Part shown: one piece after another, positions 24,581-36,043 of the stretch
How the letters are laid out: each line of letters starts with the position of its first letter
Numbering within the stretch: the stretch's first letter is position 1
From: Triglochin maritima
Lineage: Eukaryota; Streptophyta; Magnoliopsida; Alismatales; Juncaginaceae
DNA length: 64,000 nucleotides
NCBI GenBank assembly: GCA_963682175.1
Contig: OY821772.1
Location: forward strand, 43,050,925 to 43,114,924
Reading direction: 5' to 3'
Made by a program: the position numbers and the translations under genes
Notes under the pieces: generated by a model
What the model was told of the DNA's origin: nothing
What the model saw: the letters and a program-made list of their open reading frames with translations, nothing else
The model's database searches: none

Positions 24581-27217
24581 ACCTCAAAATCTTCATATTT
24601 TCCTTCTCTATATTCTTCTCAAAATTCCATCTTCTCTCAACTCACTTCATCTCTTCAGTACCCTCTTTCTCACCACTCACTCAATCCTTCTCCTCACGTT
24701 CCCTCCTTCTCTGATTTCTCCTCTTCTAATTTTTTTGATTTCCACCAACAAAACTCCACTTCTCACCTTTTATAATCCATCCAATCCGCCGCAACTCTTC
24801 CCCGGGGAAATTTTGCATTCCCACCTCAAATCCACCTAAAATCACACAATCATCCAATTAATCTTTGATTTTACTTAAAAGGTTTGGTTTCTCACACATT
24901 CAACCTACCTACAACTCAAAACAACACAAGAAATGAAAATGGTGACAAATGAGGAAGAGAAGAACGGATAGAAAGAAGGAAGGCCGGAGGAACGAAGGGG
25001 GAAAGCGAGATCACCCTCCTCTCGCTCTAAACTGACATGCAAGTGCGATGCTCTATATAAGGCCAAAAAAAAGTTATCGATCAGTGTAAAAAAATGCTTT
25101 TATATCCTTCAATTTAGTAATTTTTCATGAATAAATTTTAATAAAAACATTTTTTCTTAAGTAACTCTATGTTATTATTTTAAACACATAAGGAGATTTT
25201 GAAATCCTAAAGTTTTACTCATATTTACTTTTTTGTGTTTTAAGTTATAAGGTTTTAAATTTTCAAATTTCTAAATTTTAAATATCAAATGTATACAAGT
25301 ATATATTTATATATTACAATTTAATTCAATATGTAGTTGAGTTCAATTTTTTTTAATTGAAGCTTGAGCAAGGACCTTAATTGTTTCGAGCTGAGAAATG
25401 TGTTTGCGCTCGGCTCATGATTTTTTTAGTTGATATCGATTTGCCTATTTCAAATCGAGTCTCGATCTCGAACAAAAATTAACAGCCTTATTTTTTTTTC
25501 TTGTATTATAGTTAGCGAGTGGATGTGTGTTTTGCTATTTATTATGTGATTGCGTTTATTTGGTTCCTTTACTTGTTTTCTCCTAATTAATTTGTGTTTT
25601 GTTAAGTCTATAATAAAGTTAGAGATCAATACTTGATTACAACGAAAAAACATAATATTAAATAAGCTTGATTTGGTGTATTTTAGAATTGTAGATTGAA
25701 AAAACTATATATATTAAAAAAATCAATATCATGTTGAACTTTTGTATTTTCTTCTATTTGAATTGCAACCTTGAAAACACACATGAATATTCTACATGAA
25801 TACTTTTTTTCCAACAAATTTGTGAGACAAAATGATGAATTACATCAAAAGATCGGGGATAATACGGTCTGATAGTCGAAATTTTAACAACTACAGTAAT
25901 CGGAATTGCTCAAAGCACACCACCACAACTTCAAAATTCCACCTTGATATCCACGCTGACTCCTCCGAATCCGTCCTGTTTGGATCGGTGTTCAGGGAGC
26001 TTTATCTCCGGGGTGGGGTAGGAGCGGGTTTTGCCTCCAACCAAAAGTACCCTTACTTTAAGACTTGACATGGGTGTATGGAACTATGGATGATTAAGGA
26101 TACGCGAAAGGACTGTCGATACTAATTTGGGAGTGATTGAGATTCGAAGCTGATTGAAATTTTCGTAAATCCGAGGAAGCGAAGAGAGCAGTAAAGACTT
26201 GATTGGACCTATAGGCCTTGTTTTGTTTTGCCCATGCGGGACACTTTATATATTGTTTCTATATCACAACAAGAAAATACATTAATTACGCAACAACTTC
26301 AAATACTCGATGTGCTTTCTTGTCCAATCATATCTGGTGTTTGGACTTTGGACCGGTTTAATTCTTTTATTAATCTATTTTATTTTAATATACTGATTTT
26401 TAAGGTTTATTTAATGTTAATAAATATTAACTAAAGATTGTTCTCAGTTGATTTAGTAGTAATAACAACAATACCACATACATTTAATTTGTGAAAACCC
26501 ATAAAGAATAAAAGAACAAAAATGGGTCTAGGTGGGTCCACAACCATATTTGTCCTATGTTTTTTTTAAAGTGGTACAATTAGATTTAAATTTCCATTAG
26601 GTTTAGGAGATTGAAGTAAATGTTATTGTGCTTGCAATTATATTAACAACCTTTGATAAGTTATGATAAGGTCTGCTTCTTTGTGATTTTTTTCAAATGT
26701 TTTATCACGAGCGAGGTTTCAACAATATTTGTAATGACTTTCAGATAGGGTGGTGGTAAATGTTTTACCGGAAATAAGGGTTATCATGGATGTTCAAAAT
26801 CTGGAAATTCATCCACATATATATTCGTTTTTAACTGAAAACTGAACATTCAAAAACTGTATCCACTGCAGAACTAAAGATCTACGAACTCTTGGAGTAA
26901 ATATAAATATTGTTACTCTAATCCATCCAATTTGTATGATATCTTATCCTGAATTGAATATCGTAGTTAAAATGATCAATCAAAATTTTGATGTCAAATT
27001 ACCTTACAAAGAACAATTAAGACGACAGAGAAATGAAAACCTTTCATTGTTCGACCTTTCCTAGTTTGTTTCGTCCAATCAATTACATAAATTATCAGCA
27101 AACAAAAACGAAACCAACCAAAAACGGACAAACACTAGAATTATCAACCTTTTACTCTAAATCCTATCTTCTTATAAAAAGTAATAATAACATATCCATC
27201 TTTTCATATTGAAATGG
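24581..27217. other. AT-rich intergenic, no gene seen
   Basis: The first 500 bases are pyrimidine-rich and resemble LTR interior, continuing from the repeat copy. A TATA-like ctatataagg lies near 25051. Beyond that, sequence is AT-rich with scattered short open frames of no recognised family. Confidence 0.5.
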
Positions 27218-27738
27218 TTATGGGCTTACCAACCACGTAGACGTCGGAGGTGATATTTTCGGATGGAAAGCAGAAACCGAATAATAATTAGGTTCAACCT
27301 TTCCATCCTCCAAGCAGTATACACCCAAATCTGTATATCCATTCTTCTCAAGACTTCTGTCGAAACAATCATCTGTAAAGTAAATGGAGTTTAATTTGCA
27401 TCTATCGAACACCGGAACACGTTTACAATCTTTTGCCACACTTTCGTAGTTCGATTCAGCTTGAAGATATCAAACTTAATGTGACTCCTCTGATATTTGT
27501 ACATCACTATTGTACCCTTTAAGATCATGCTTCGCATACTCTTTCTGGGTTGCAGGGTGATGTGCATGCGATGCTGCTGCAATCGATCTTGAAGACCATC
27601 TCGTATTATGTTTTCAAGAACCTCCACATACCTTACAACATGTAATAAGTTGCCACCACATTCTACCAAATAACTGGATGTGGGACAATCGAGTATTATG
27701 CCGGGGAATTCTGGGTCATCAAAAAAAAAAAAAAACAA
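27218..27738 (-). pseudogene. DUF295 (F-box/KIB1-type) C-terminal pseudogene
   Basis: One frame gives DDPEFPG..., SSYLVECGGNLLHVVRYV and FDIFKLNRTTKVWQKIV, the typical DUF295 core. A second frame then gives LNSIYFTDDCFDRS and LGVYCLEDGKVEP, the typical DUF295 end. The switch falls near 27425 and about 15-20 residues usually found between these blocks are missing. There is no F-box or upstream exon; a run of A (27722-27736) borders the 5' side. It is a truncated, frameshifted gene relic. Confidence 0.8.
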
Positions 27739-27873
27739 TCGATTGTACTTAGGGGGGCATATATTCAGTTAGGTCTGGATTAATTTAATCTTGTGTCACA
27801 AACCATGTTGTCTCCTTCACATGTCACATGGATTTTTCATTGTGGTGGACGACATCCGTGTAAGTACCATACG

Positions 27874-28041
27874 TAGGACTGTGCATCCGGATCTGACCGG
27901 ACTAGATTTTTATCCGGGTCCGGACCGAAGATCGGACCAAACCGAAACTCGGACCGGACCAGATTTTTTCAAAAATTTCCGGACCGAACCCGGACCGACC
28001 GGTCCAGTTGACCGGGTTGACCCGGTCAATGCTCTGCCCTA
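27874..28041. mobile_element. 168-bp hAT-type MITE with perfect 8-bp TSD
   Basis: The octamer accatacg flanks both ends exactly (27866-27873 and 28042-28049). The element starts taggactgtgcatccgg and ends caatgctctgccctA, giving imperfect TIRs. The interior is packed with ccgga / tccgg motifs in both directions. It encodes nothing. Confidence 0.88.
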
Positions 28042-28049
28042 ACCATACG

Positions 28050-28670
28050 TATCAACATCTGGCATAGTAGTCCATTTCTTGTCTCCAAGTCTGCTAATCT
28101 GCAAGTCTCCCCATAAATGATCAACACAATGCAATTATTATAATTATTGTAAGGACTGCACAAACAAAATAGCCTTCGAGACATAAATATATATATGTCG
28201 CAAGTGTAAAGTGTTTGTTTTAAGCATTGTTCATTTAAAAAAATCAAATTCGAACTTGGGTTGAACTCTTACGAAGTCCAACGTGAGCGCATCCACGAAA
28301 CCAACCCAAAATCACCTCTTAATCCAGTTTCTCTTTCATTCCGCTACGTCAGCGAAAAATACTATGCAATTGCAACCCACCACTCAACCAACTAATTTTT
28401 CACTCATTAACCTCAACCTCACTTTCAACAATCTCTCTTGTCACATCATTTTTTTACCTCATTTTCTATTCTATCACAAAAATACACAAACTACTAAAAA
28501 AATTATTTTCACACTAACTTAATCTAATTAAATTACGCTAATTGCAAAATAATTTCGAAAAATTAAATGGGTCGGTCGAGTGACGTTCCACCTCGTTGGT
28601 GAGGTGGCGGGGGTGGAAGGGGGCAACGCCCCACCAAGATTTTTTGAGTTTGGGATTTTTACGTTTACTT
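28050..28670. other. non-coding between MITE and SINE
   Basis: No gene recognised. A GC-rich inverted pair (ccacctcgttggtgaggtgg, 28589-28608) and a following ggggcaacgcccc hairpin (28619-28632) suggest old DNA-transposon sequence. Confidence 0.4.
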
Positions 28671-28690
28671 TTCTATACCAACTCCATCTC

Positions 28691-28872
28691 GTTCTCAAGG
28701 GCATAGTGAAGTGGTTAGGGGTGAGTATGTGTAGACACGTGTTCAAATTCTATTTTGCATGTCAAACATTTTCAGTACAAACGGTATGGATCAACTCTAA
28801 TTTAAAACTACGATGCATCTGACCCAAATAGAAACGTATATCGAAAAAATCTAGATCATCAAAAAAATAAAA
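28691..28872 (+). mobile_element. tRNA-derived SINE with 16-bp target duplication
   Basis: The 16-mer ataccaactccatctc is duplicated exactly at 28675-28690 and 28873-28888. The insert begins gttctcaagggca, holds a box A (tagtgaagtgg) and, about 25 bases later, a box B (gttcaaattc). It ends in an A-rich tail (catcaaaaaaataaa). Length, pol III boxes, A-tail and long duplication together define a SINE. The family could not be named. Confidence 0.88.
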
Positions 28873-29005
28873 ATACCAACTCCATCTCCACGGGTTTAAA
28901 ACTCCAAAATGCAAATAGTTAAACTACAAAGAGTCCACACACAAAAAACGAAACCACATGCGTTTGTCTCCTCTCCGTTATCTCCAACCCATTTGGCCTT
29001 TTTTG

Positions 29006-29454
29006 TAGGGGTGTAAACGGGACGGGTAATACCTGTATACCCGGTCACCCGCCCCAGGCGGGTACGGGTATGGGTACAAAAATCCATATCCGTTTAAAAA
29101 TTCAAACCCGTATACCCGTACCCGTTTACCCGGTTAATAAACGGGTCGGGTACGGGTATACGCATTACCCATACCCATTTATCCGTATACCCGTTAAGAT
29201 ATATTATATTATATATATAATATTTTTTAATATTTTATATGTTATATATTATATATTTTTTATATATAATATATATTTTATATAATATATAATATATATT
29301 ATATATTATACCCGCTATACCCGTTTACCCGTCCCGTACCTGGGTATATATGTTTTTTGTCAGGTATATACCCGTACTCGTACCCGCTAATTTAGTCAGG
29401 TACGGGTACGGGTAGGGGCATACCTGACCCGTACCCGACCCGTTTACGCCCCTA
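29006..29454. mobile_element. hAT-type MITE in the PP2C promoter side
   Basis: Termini TAGGGGTGTAAACGGGACGG and the inverse (cccgtttacgcccctA) form TIRs of about 19 bases. The flanking octamers cttttttg (28998-29005) and ctttttcg (29455-29462) match at 7 of 8. Subterminal sequence is an array of cgggta / tacccg motifs around an AT-only core (29195-29305). It ends less than 200 bases before the inferred start of the PP2C leader. Confidence 0.85.
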
Positions 29455-29469
29455 CTTTTTCGACGATGG

Positions 29470-30474
29470 AAGAAGACGCGACTTTAAAAGCCCCAAATCC
29501 AATCCCCTCAAATCTCGCTCCACTTTTCCCAACCAAAAATAAATTAAAAACAAAAGTCATCTTCCTCCCTATTTCGCCCTAATCCCGCCCTCCTCTCCTC
29601 CGATCCGACCATCGTTTAGCTGATTTCGCCGTTGGTTTCGGCAGCTCCGGTGGAATTTCGGCTTGAGGTGAGGGGATTGGGTTTTTTTAATGTATTTTTT
29701 GTTTTTTTTATGTTTCCGTAGAGAATGGTCTTTGGCTTGGGGGGCAAGTTTGTTTTTATTTTTTGGTTTGAATTATGTGAACGTCTTTGGTTTGAATATT
29801 TTTTGCGTGTTAACTCCGCGTTGGTTGCTTTTTGGGATTTGGGATTATTATTATTATTATTATGTGCTAGATTGTGGATTAGACAAGGAGGAGTTTGAGA
29901 GGTCTGAAGGAGAGGGAAGAACACACACAAAGTTTGGTAATATTTTTGTATCTTATTTATTGCTTGTGGGGTGATTTTGTTTGGGAAGTTTTGCTTTGCT
30001 TCTGGTTGGATGTTATTGATTAATAGTAATAAGAAGAGTAACAAATGATTGTTACCATTGTGGTTTTCCCCAATCCCAATTCAAATCGACACCAACTCGA
30101 GACGAGAGGGGAAGGGTGTTAGAATAGGCAAATGGGCAATTCAAATCCTGGCATTCCCCCCCACCCCCACCCCCGCCACTTTTTTGTATGCTTTGTTGTT
30201 GCGGGTTGTTGGTGCGCTTTATCACGGGGAAATAGTATGGGTTTGTGATCGACGTATGGACTAAAAGGTGCTGTCTTCCTGTTTTGCTTTCTTTTACTTG
30301 CTGATAGAGTGATTGGCTTGTGATCTTATGCAGTTGTCTTTTTAATGTTTGTTTGCCTTTTTATTAATCTGTGTGTTACTTGCCACTCGTTGGTATCTTT
30401 TTTGCAGATATAAGAAGGAATTTTCTGGAAATATCATGTTGGGAGCTCAAAGGTGCATGTTGTAGAAATGAGGG
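29470..30474 (+). promoter_or_regulatory. PP2C leader with inferred 5'-UTR intron and short upstream ORFs
   Basis: A pyrimidine-rich leader-like stretch (29500-29667) is followed by a good donor (gcttgag|gtgagg, 29668). An acceptor tttttgcag ends at 30408, so a 740-base leader intron is likely. In the spliced leader two short upstream ORFs occur, at 30436-30465 and at 30468-30503; the second overlaps the main start in another frame. An ATT microsatellite lies near 29846-29861 inside the intron. Confidence 0.45.
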
Positions 30475-33400
30475 ATGCAAGAGAAATTGATGAATCTCCT
30501 TAGGGCCTGTTGGTGGCCAGTAACAAATCGTAGATATGCACGCAAAAACCTGATTTCAGTTGGTCGCCAAGACGGGCTTCTGTGGTATAAGGACCATGGA
30601 CAACATGTTACTGGTGATTTCTCGATGGCCGTGGTACAGGCAAATAGCTTGCTTGAGGATCAAAGTCAGGTAGAATCTGGGTCACTGAGCACTCTTGATT
30701 CTGGTCCCCATGGGACATTTGTTGGCATATATGATGGGCACGGTGGCCCTGAGACATCTCGCTTCATCAATGACCATCTCTTTCGGCATCTCAAAGGTGC
30801 AAATCCTGTTACAATTGATATTTTATTTAGGAGGGGTTGTGTAGTGCAGTGGTGAACTCTTGAGTCATCATACATACTTATATGATAGTACCTGTGAAGT
30901 GCATCCCTTCCATGACCTTTCTCCATCGCAGAAGGCCAGCAGTATGATATTCCCTTAAATGTTAATCTGGTACATTGGTTGAGTTGAAGAGTTCTTTGGT
31001 CCTTGTGCTAGCTACTATCCAACATGAGAAAGTTTAGTTGTCATGCTGAAGTTGGGCCCTTCTGGACTTCTGGTAATTGTCTGTTGGGGTCATCTCAAAG
31101 TTTCTTATTGGAATAAATGCTCACTATCATTTTGCTGAGAGATAATATTTTTTCTTTCAGAATGTCGGACAAAGATTTTGAGTTAAGGTATCAGTGCCAA
31201 AATTCGTTGACCATTTTGTTTGATTTTTTTATATAGCACATCCTTTGGTAGTTTATGTTTAAGTTTCTAAGAGGATTGTATCATCTCACAAATCCATTGC
31301 TCTTTGTCCTAAACACATAATGCCTCTTGCATGCGGTAAATTTAGCCTACAACCTGTCTTAATGTCCATCTTGCATTTTCTCGCTCTGCTTTTCCAGGCA
31401 TCCTAGACTGAAATATTTGTGATTTATCTTGTTCAAATAAAACTGCTTGAGTATGTCCTTGCAGGATTGGTGTCAGAACAACGGTCAATGTCAGCGGATG
31501 TGATAAGAAAAGCATTTCAAGCTACAGAAGAAGGATTTCTATCTTTAGTCACCAAACAATGGTCGGTCATGCCTCAAATTGCTGCTGTTGGGTCGTGCTG
31601 TCTTATTGGTGTTGTGTGCGGGGGAGTCCTTTACGTTGCGAACCTTGGGGACTCCCGAGTTGTTTTGGGGAAACTCATTAAGTCAACAGGACAGGCTGTT
31701 GCCATCCAACTATCTGTGGAGCATAATGCAAGTGTTGAGTCTATATGACAGGAATTACGTGCAGTGCACCCAGATGATTCTCAAATAGTGGTTCTAAAGC
31801 ATAATGTGTGGCGTGTAAAGGGCATTATTCAGGTGAAATTTCTTAACTGTTTGTGTTTTTTCAGCTGAATTGCTAAGCATTGATAAAGAATTGTTTGTTT
31901 TTTCATTGTGTGTCTTCACTTTGTTATCACAATATTAGACTGTTAGTATATATTTGATACTGACTTGTCAGTTTCCACGAAACGAAGATCTTATATTCTT
32001 ATGGTGTCCATGCGTATAGATAGTGTGAAATTTGAAACTGTGATTTGTCTTAATTTGAGGTTATTGATCCCCTAGTTAATAACTATTATGTTGCGGCAGT
32101 ATCCACTTTTGTAGTCTTGTCTGCATTCCAACTTTCTAGACGGGATTTCATATTCATTATACCTTTTTAATTAATGTTAATATCACCTTTTTTAAATACT
32201 TTATTGCTGCTTCTCGTTGCCTTTTCTTTTCTTTTCCTCCAGACAACCCAATACGCCTTTTTGTTTGGATAGTTGTACTCTCTTTTCCTATATTTTATTC
32301 TTGTAAAATGCAAATCGTTGATGAGCACAGTAACATGACCAGGTTTTAATATTACTTTGTCTACGTTAAGATTTGATGTTTTTGCATATTTTCCTGATTT
32401 GATATCTATCAGTCTTTGATGATTCTTTCTGTTATTGCAGATTTCTAGATCCATTGGAGATGTATATTTAAAAAAATCTGAATTTAATAGGGAGCCTTTG
32501 TATGCCAAATTCTGTCTGCGTGTACCTTTCAGCAAACCTATATTGAGTGCTGAACCTTCAATATCTGTTCGGCCACTTCAACAACAAGATCAATTTCTTA
32601 TATTTGCTTCGGATGGGTTATGGGAGCATCTTAGCAACCAAGAAGCCGTTGATATTGTTCAAAACCATTCACGAAATGTAAGATATATGTCTGAAGAAAC
32701 TTGACAGAGTTGCATTTGCTTTCCTATATTTTGTTGATGCAAGACCGCTAAATGACAATAACCAATTTTTTATAGTCTTTTTGTCATTATTTGAGAAGAC
32801 AAGCATTTCTACTGTACTGTGTAAGACGATGAACATTCCACTGCGAAACTTAAAGACAATTATCCGAGGATTGCGATCCCACAAATGGCTTATAGACAGT
32901 TATTCAATATCACTATGTTCATATGTTTCACCAGGACTTTTCAAATGAGATGTAATTAACTAATTATTGGTTGAATTTATGCACTTGTATACCATATTAC
33001 CATTTACTTAAAATCTGAAATCTGAATTTTTTTTAGCTAAAAGAACATTCTGTGATAAGGCCTCCGCAGCATTGTTTGCCGTGGCAAAGTCTTATTGTCC
33101 AGTGTCTTCGAAAAGAGCCTTTGTTTTTTGGATTATTATTATTATTGTCAAGTATTGACCTAAGAAATTGGGGATCTGGGCATGGAATTACTTTTTGAAA
33201 GTCAAAGATTTGAAGGGACAAAGCTAGATATTGGTAATGGTCATATTGACTTCACATTGTGAAAGGTAACCAGCAAAGTTGTTTTCTGTTATAAAAATGT
33301 GTTCATAGATCTTTAGAGTCAGCACGCTTAAGATGGGCATGTAGCCATCGGTTGTATTCTGATGTATGACATGCTCAATCTTGTAACCATTGTCATGCTG

Positions 33401-33745
33401 TTTATTAAACAAAAGTAAATAAGTAGAAAAGTACACTGTTTTGAGTATCACCGATACAACTTGAATTCTCATTGATCATGATTTTGCGGCTTTGTCTTAC
33501 AGGGAATTGCCAAGAGACTTGTGAAAGTAGCTCTGCAAGAAGCTGCAAAGAAAAGAGAGATGAGATATTCTGACCTGAAGAAAATTGACCGTGGAGTCCG
33601 GCGCCATTTCCACGATGACATCACGGTTGTGGTTCTCTTCCTTGACTCATATCTCATAAGCAGGGTGAGCTCGGGAAAAGTTCAAGGGCTTTCTGTAAGA
33701 GGAGGAGTCAATGTACCTGCGAATTCTCTAGCCCCTCATTACTGA
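30475..33745 (+). CDS. protein phosphatase 2C (clade-D-like) with an internal in-frame stop
   Basis: Exons 30475-30796, 31465-31832, 32441-32677 and 33503-33745 are GT-AG and phase-consistent. Together they cover 390 codons including the final stop, the usual length of this PP2C group. Motifs in order are [17 protein letters not shown] (metal-binding Asp87), [38 protein letters not shown] (Asp288) and HDDITVVV (Asp347/348). Such phosphatases are Mg/Mn-dependent Ser/Thr phosphatases; clade D members act on plasma-membrane H+-ATPase in auxin and stress signalling. At codon 202 (31746-31748) a TGA stands where relatives have Arg, as I remember the family. As written, translation gives only 201 residues, lacking half the catalytic core. 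All downstream splice sites and motifs are intact, so the lesion is recent, an error, or bypassed. Start could also be the Met at 30490. Confidence 0.9.
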
Positions 33746-36043
33746 AGCAACAATCCTCTGTCGAATGCTCAAATGATGGGTTCATATGTGCATTCGTTGA
33801 ACACCTATGGTTGCATTCACACCCTAATGCAACAACCGCTCAGTAAACGATGAAGTTATGTAAGATATAAAGTAGCCTGTATTTATATTAACTGTATTTG
33901 CCTCTTTTTTACACTTCTAAGAAACGATTCCACTTGTATTTCTAGCATAATTTGTAGAATAGATGTTCTCATCATCTCAGAGATCATCTTCCCCTAAGAT
34001 GGTTATTCTCTTTATTTGTCCGTTATATTTTTTTTTTGGTTCCAACCCTTTCAAGGTGTTACTTTAACTTCGTTTATTGTATGTAGTACGTTGTCTTGTT
34101 ACTGAAAATCGTCTGTTTAGTTAATTCACGTTCACCTTCTCCTTTATCGTATAATTAGTTAAGCATTTCTCTGTCAGTATTACTTATTTTAGTTTGCTCG
34201 TCCCTATTAAAATAAATGTAGTAGGTTTTACTTGGATCCTTCGGTGATCTCTGCGGCTCTGCCCAAAAAAATGTCGATGTGACAACATGCTTAAAGTTGG
34301 AACTCGGAACAACCAAATTCTTTGTAACGTAGCTAAGAGAGAATCATATTCTGGGTCTTGGGATTGTGACCACAAAAAACACGTCTTATAATCTAATGCA
34401 ACATGTTGAGGGTGTGGAGTCATCATACGTTGAGGTATTGTAATCGAACTCCAAGTATGACAATGCTTGTTGGGTCACTCCAGTAGTTTGGATCGCAACT
34501 CGCCTCACAGACCGGAGTGGGTGTCGAAGAACTCTAAGTCATCGAAAAAATGTAGCTCAAAGAAACAAATGTATTTAGCTTTTGGCCATAGATGTTGAAG
34601 TACGAATTTTAAGTATGCCGTAGGTTTATGTCCATATCGTACTTAATTGTTTATGACCTGTTTCTCACATATTTGAATGCTTCATCTAACATACTGTCAA
34701 TAAAATTATGATACTACAATAAAAACATACTATCATAATTTTGTGTGCTCGAAAGGTTCAAGAGACAAACAATATGGGTGCCAATGTTTATGCTTTTGGT
34801 CCTTGTTGCTTTATACTTTCTTTTGATCTTTCACGGCTCCACCTCTGAATTTAACGCTGAATATAAGAAATTCCAGTGTCGGTGATTAAGTAAGTAGTCA
34901 TGGTTAGCCGTTTTGGTAGAACTTTGTCGGCCTGAGAAAATTTAGGATCATGTCCTAGCAAAATGGATCTGGTACTGAAGGTGAAGTGGGTTAATATGCT
35001 GAGGTACCTTTTCATGCAAAAAGATACACTGTTCATTGTTCAAGAATTCAATAATCATCGGAACTTATTTCATGAAATAAGGTAATATGGCTTAATACCG
35101 ATCGATTAAGTACTGAATAGGACAATCTCTTATCTTAATAGAAAGCTTCAGCTAGTAATATGGCTTCAGACAGAATACTTGATATATGTCTGCGAACTTA
35201 ATTTGCCTTTTTAACTTGCTCTACCTGAAGTGGAAGTTTGGAAGCAATTTCTAGCACATTTGCTAAACTGTAAAAGTAAAAATTATAGGTCAATTCAAAC
35301 TATAAGTCTATCTGAAGACTTATAGGTCTACAGATCTAAAATATAAAAGTAAAAATAAGTACGTATTTATATGTATGTGAATTTGCATGATGTCAATTCA
35401 AAATTTAATTGAATCTCCTATACAAATTATATGATTAATAGCACACGGCAATATGCATGGCACTCTTACTTAATTTTTTGAAGTAAATGACATTTTATAT
35501 ATTACGTAATCTTTGAATTATCCAGACTTATTTTCTGGGCACTGCCTCTAAGTCAGTCCAGAACTTCAATTGGCAGAACCACTTTCTGGTTCATCAAGCA
35601 GCCGAAATGTTAGGCGAAGAGCATACCATTACCAAGTACGGACAAACAAGAATTAGACTGCAAGCAATAGTACGTGCCTTTACTCCTCTGACCATATAAA
35701 TATAGTTTTATGGTTGGTGGATGTTCCCAATTTCACCCATGAAATGGACACAACGTTGCTCTTAAAGAACATGATAGAAACTACTGCCTCTAAATGGTAA
35801 CAACAAAAAGAGGAGGAAATACAAATGATATATTTCACGTGTAATATAACATCTAGCTAGATTAGATACTATCATTTATATTCTGCAATATTATAAATTA
35901 TATTATATTGCCACACAAACAACTCTAGCTTTGGCTGATCGTAAGATAACATCTATATATGAAAAAAGAACATGGACAACATGGATGGAAACCAAGTTTC
36001 GCATGTAAAAGCTCAGCAATTTACAAGTTACGTGACATGAGAT
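33746..36043. other. intergenic between PP2C and RING-H2 gene
   Basis: The 3' UTRs of both genes converge here. No other gene recognised. Near 35520-35660 a pyrimidine-poor block with a splice-like acceptor on the minus strand could be a 3'-UTR exon of the RING gene, but this is unproven. Confidence 0.45.
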
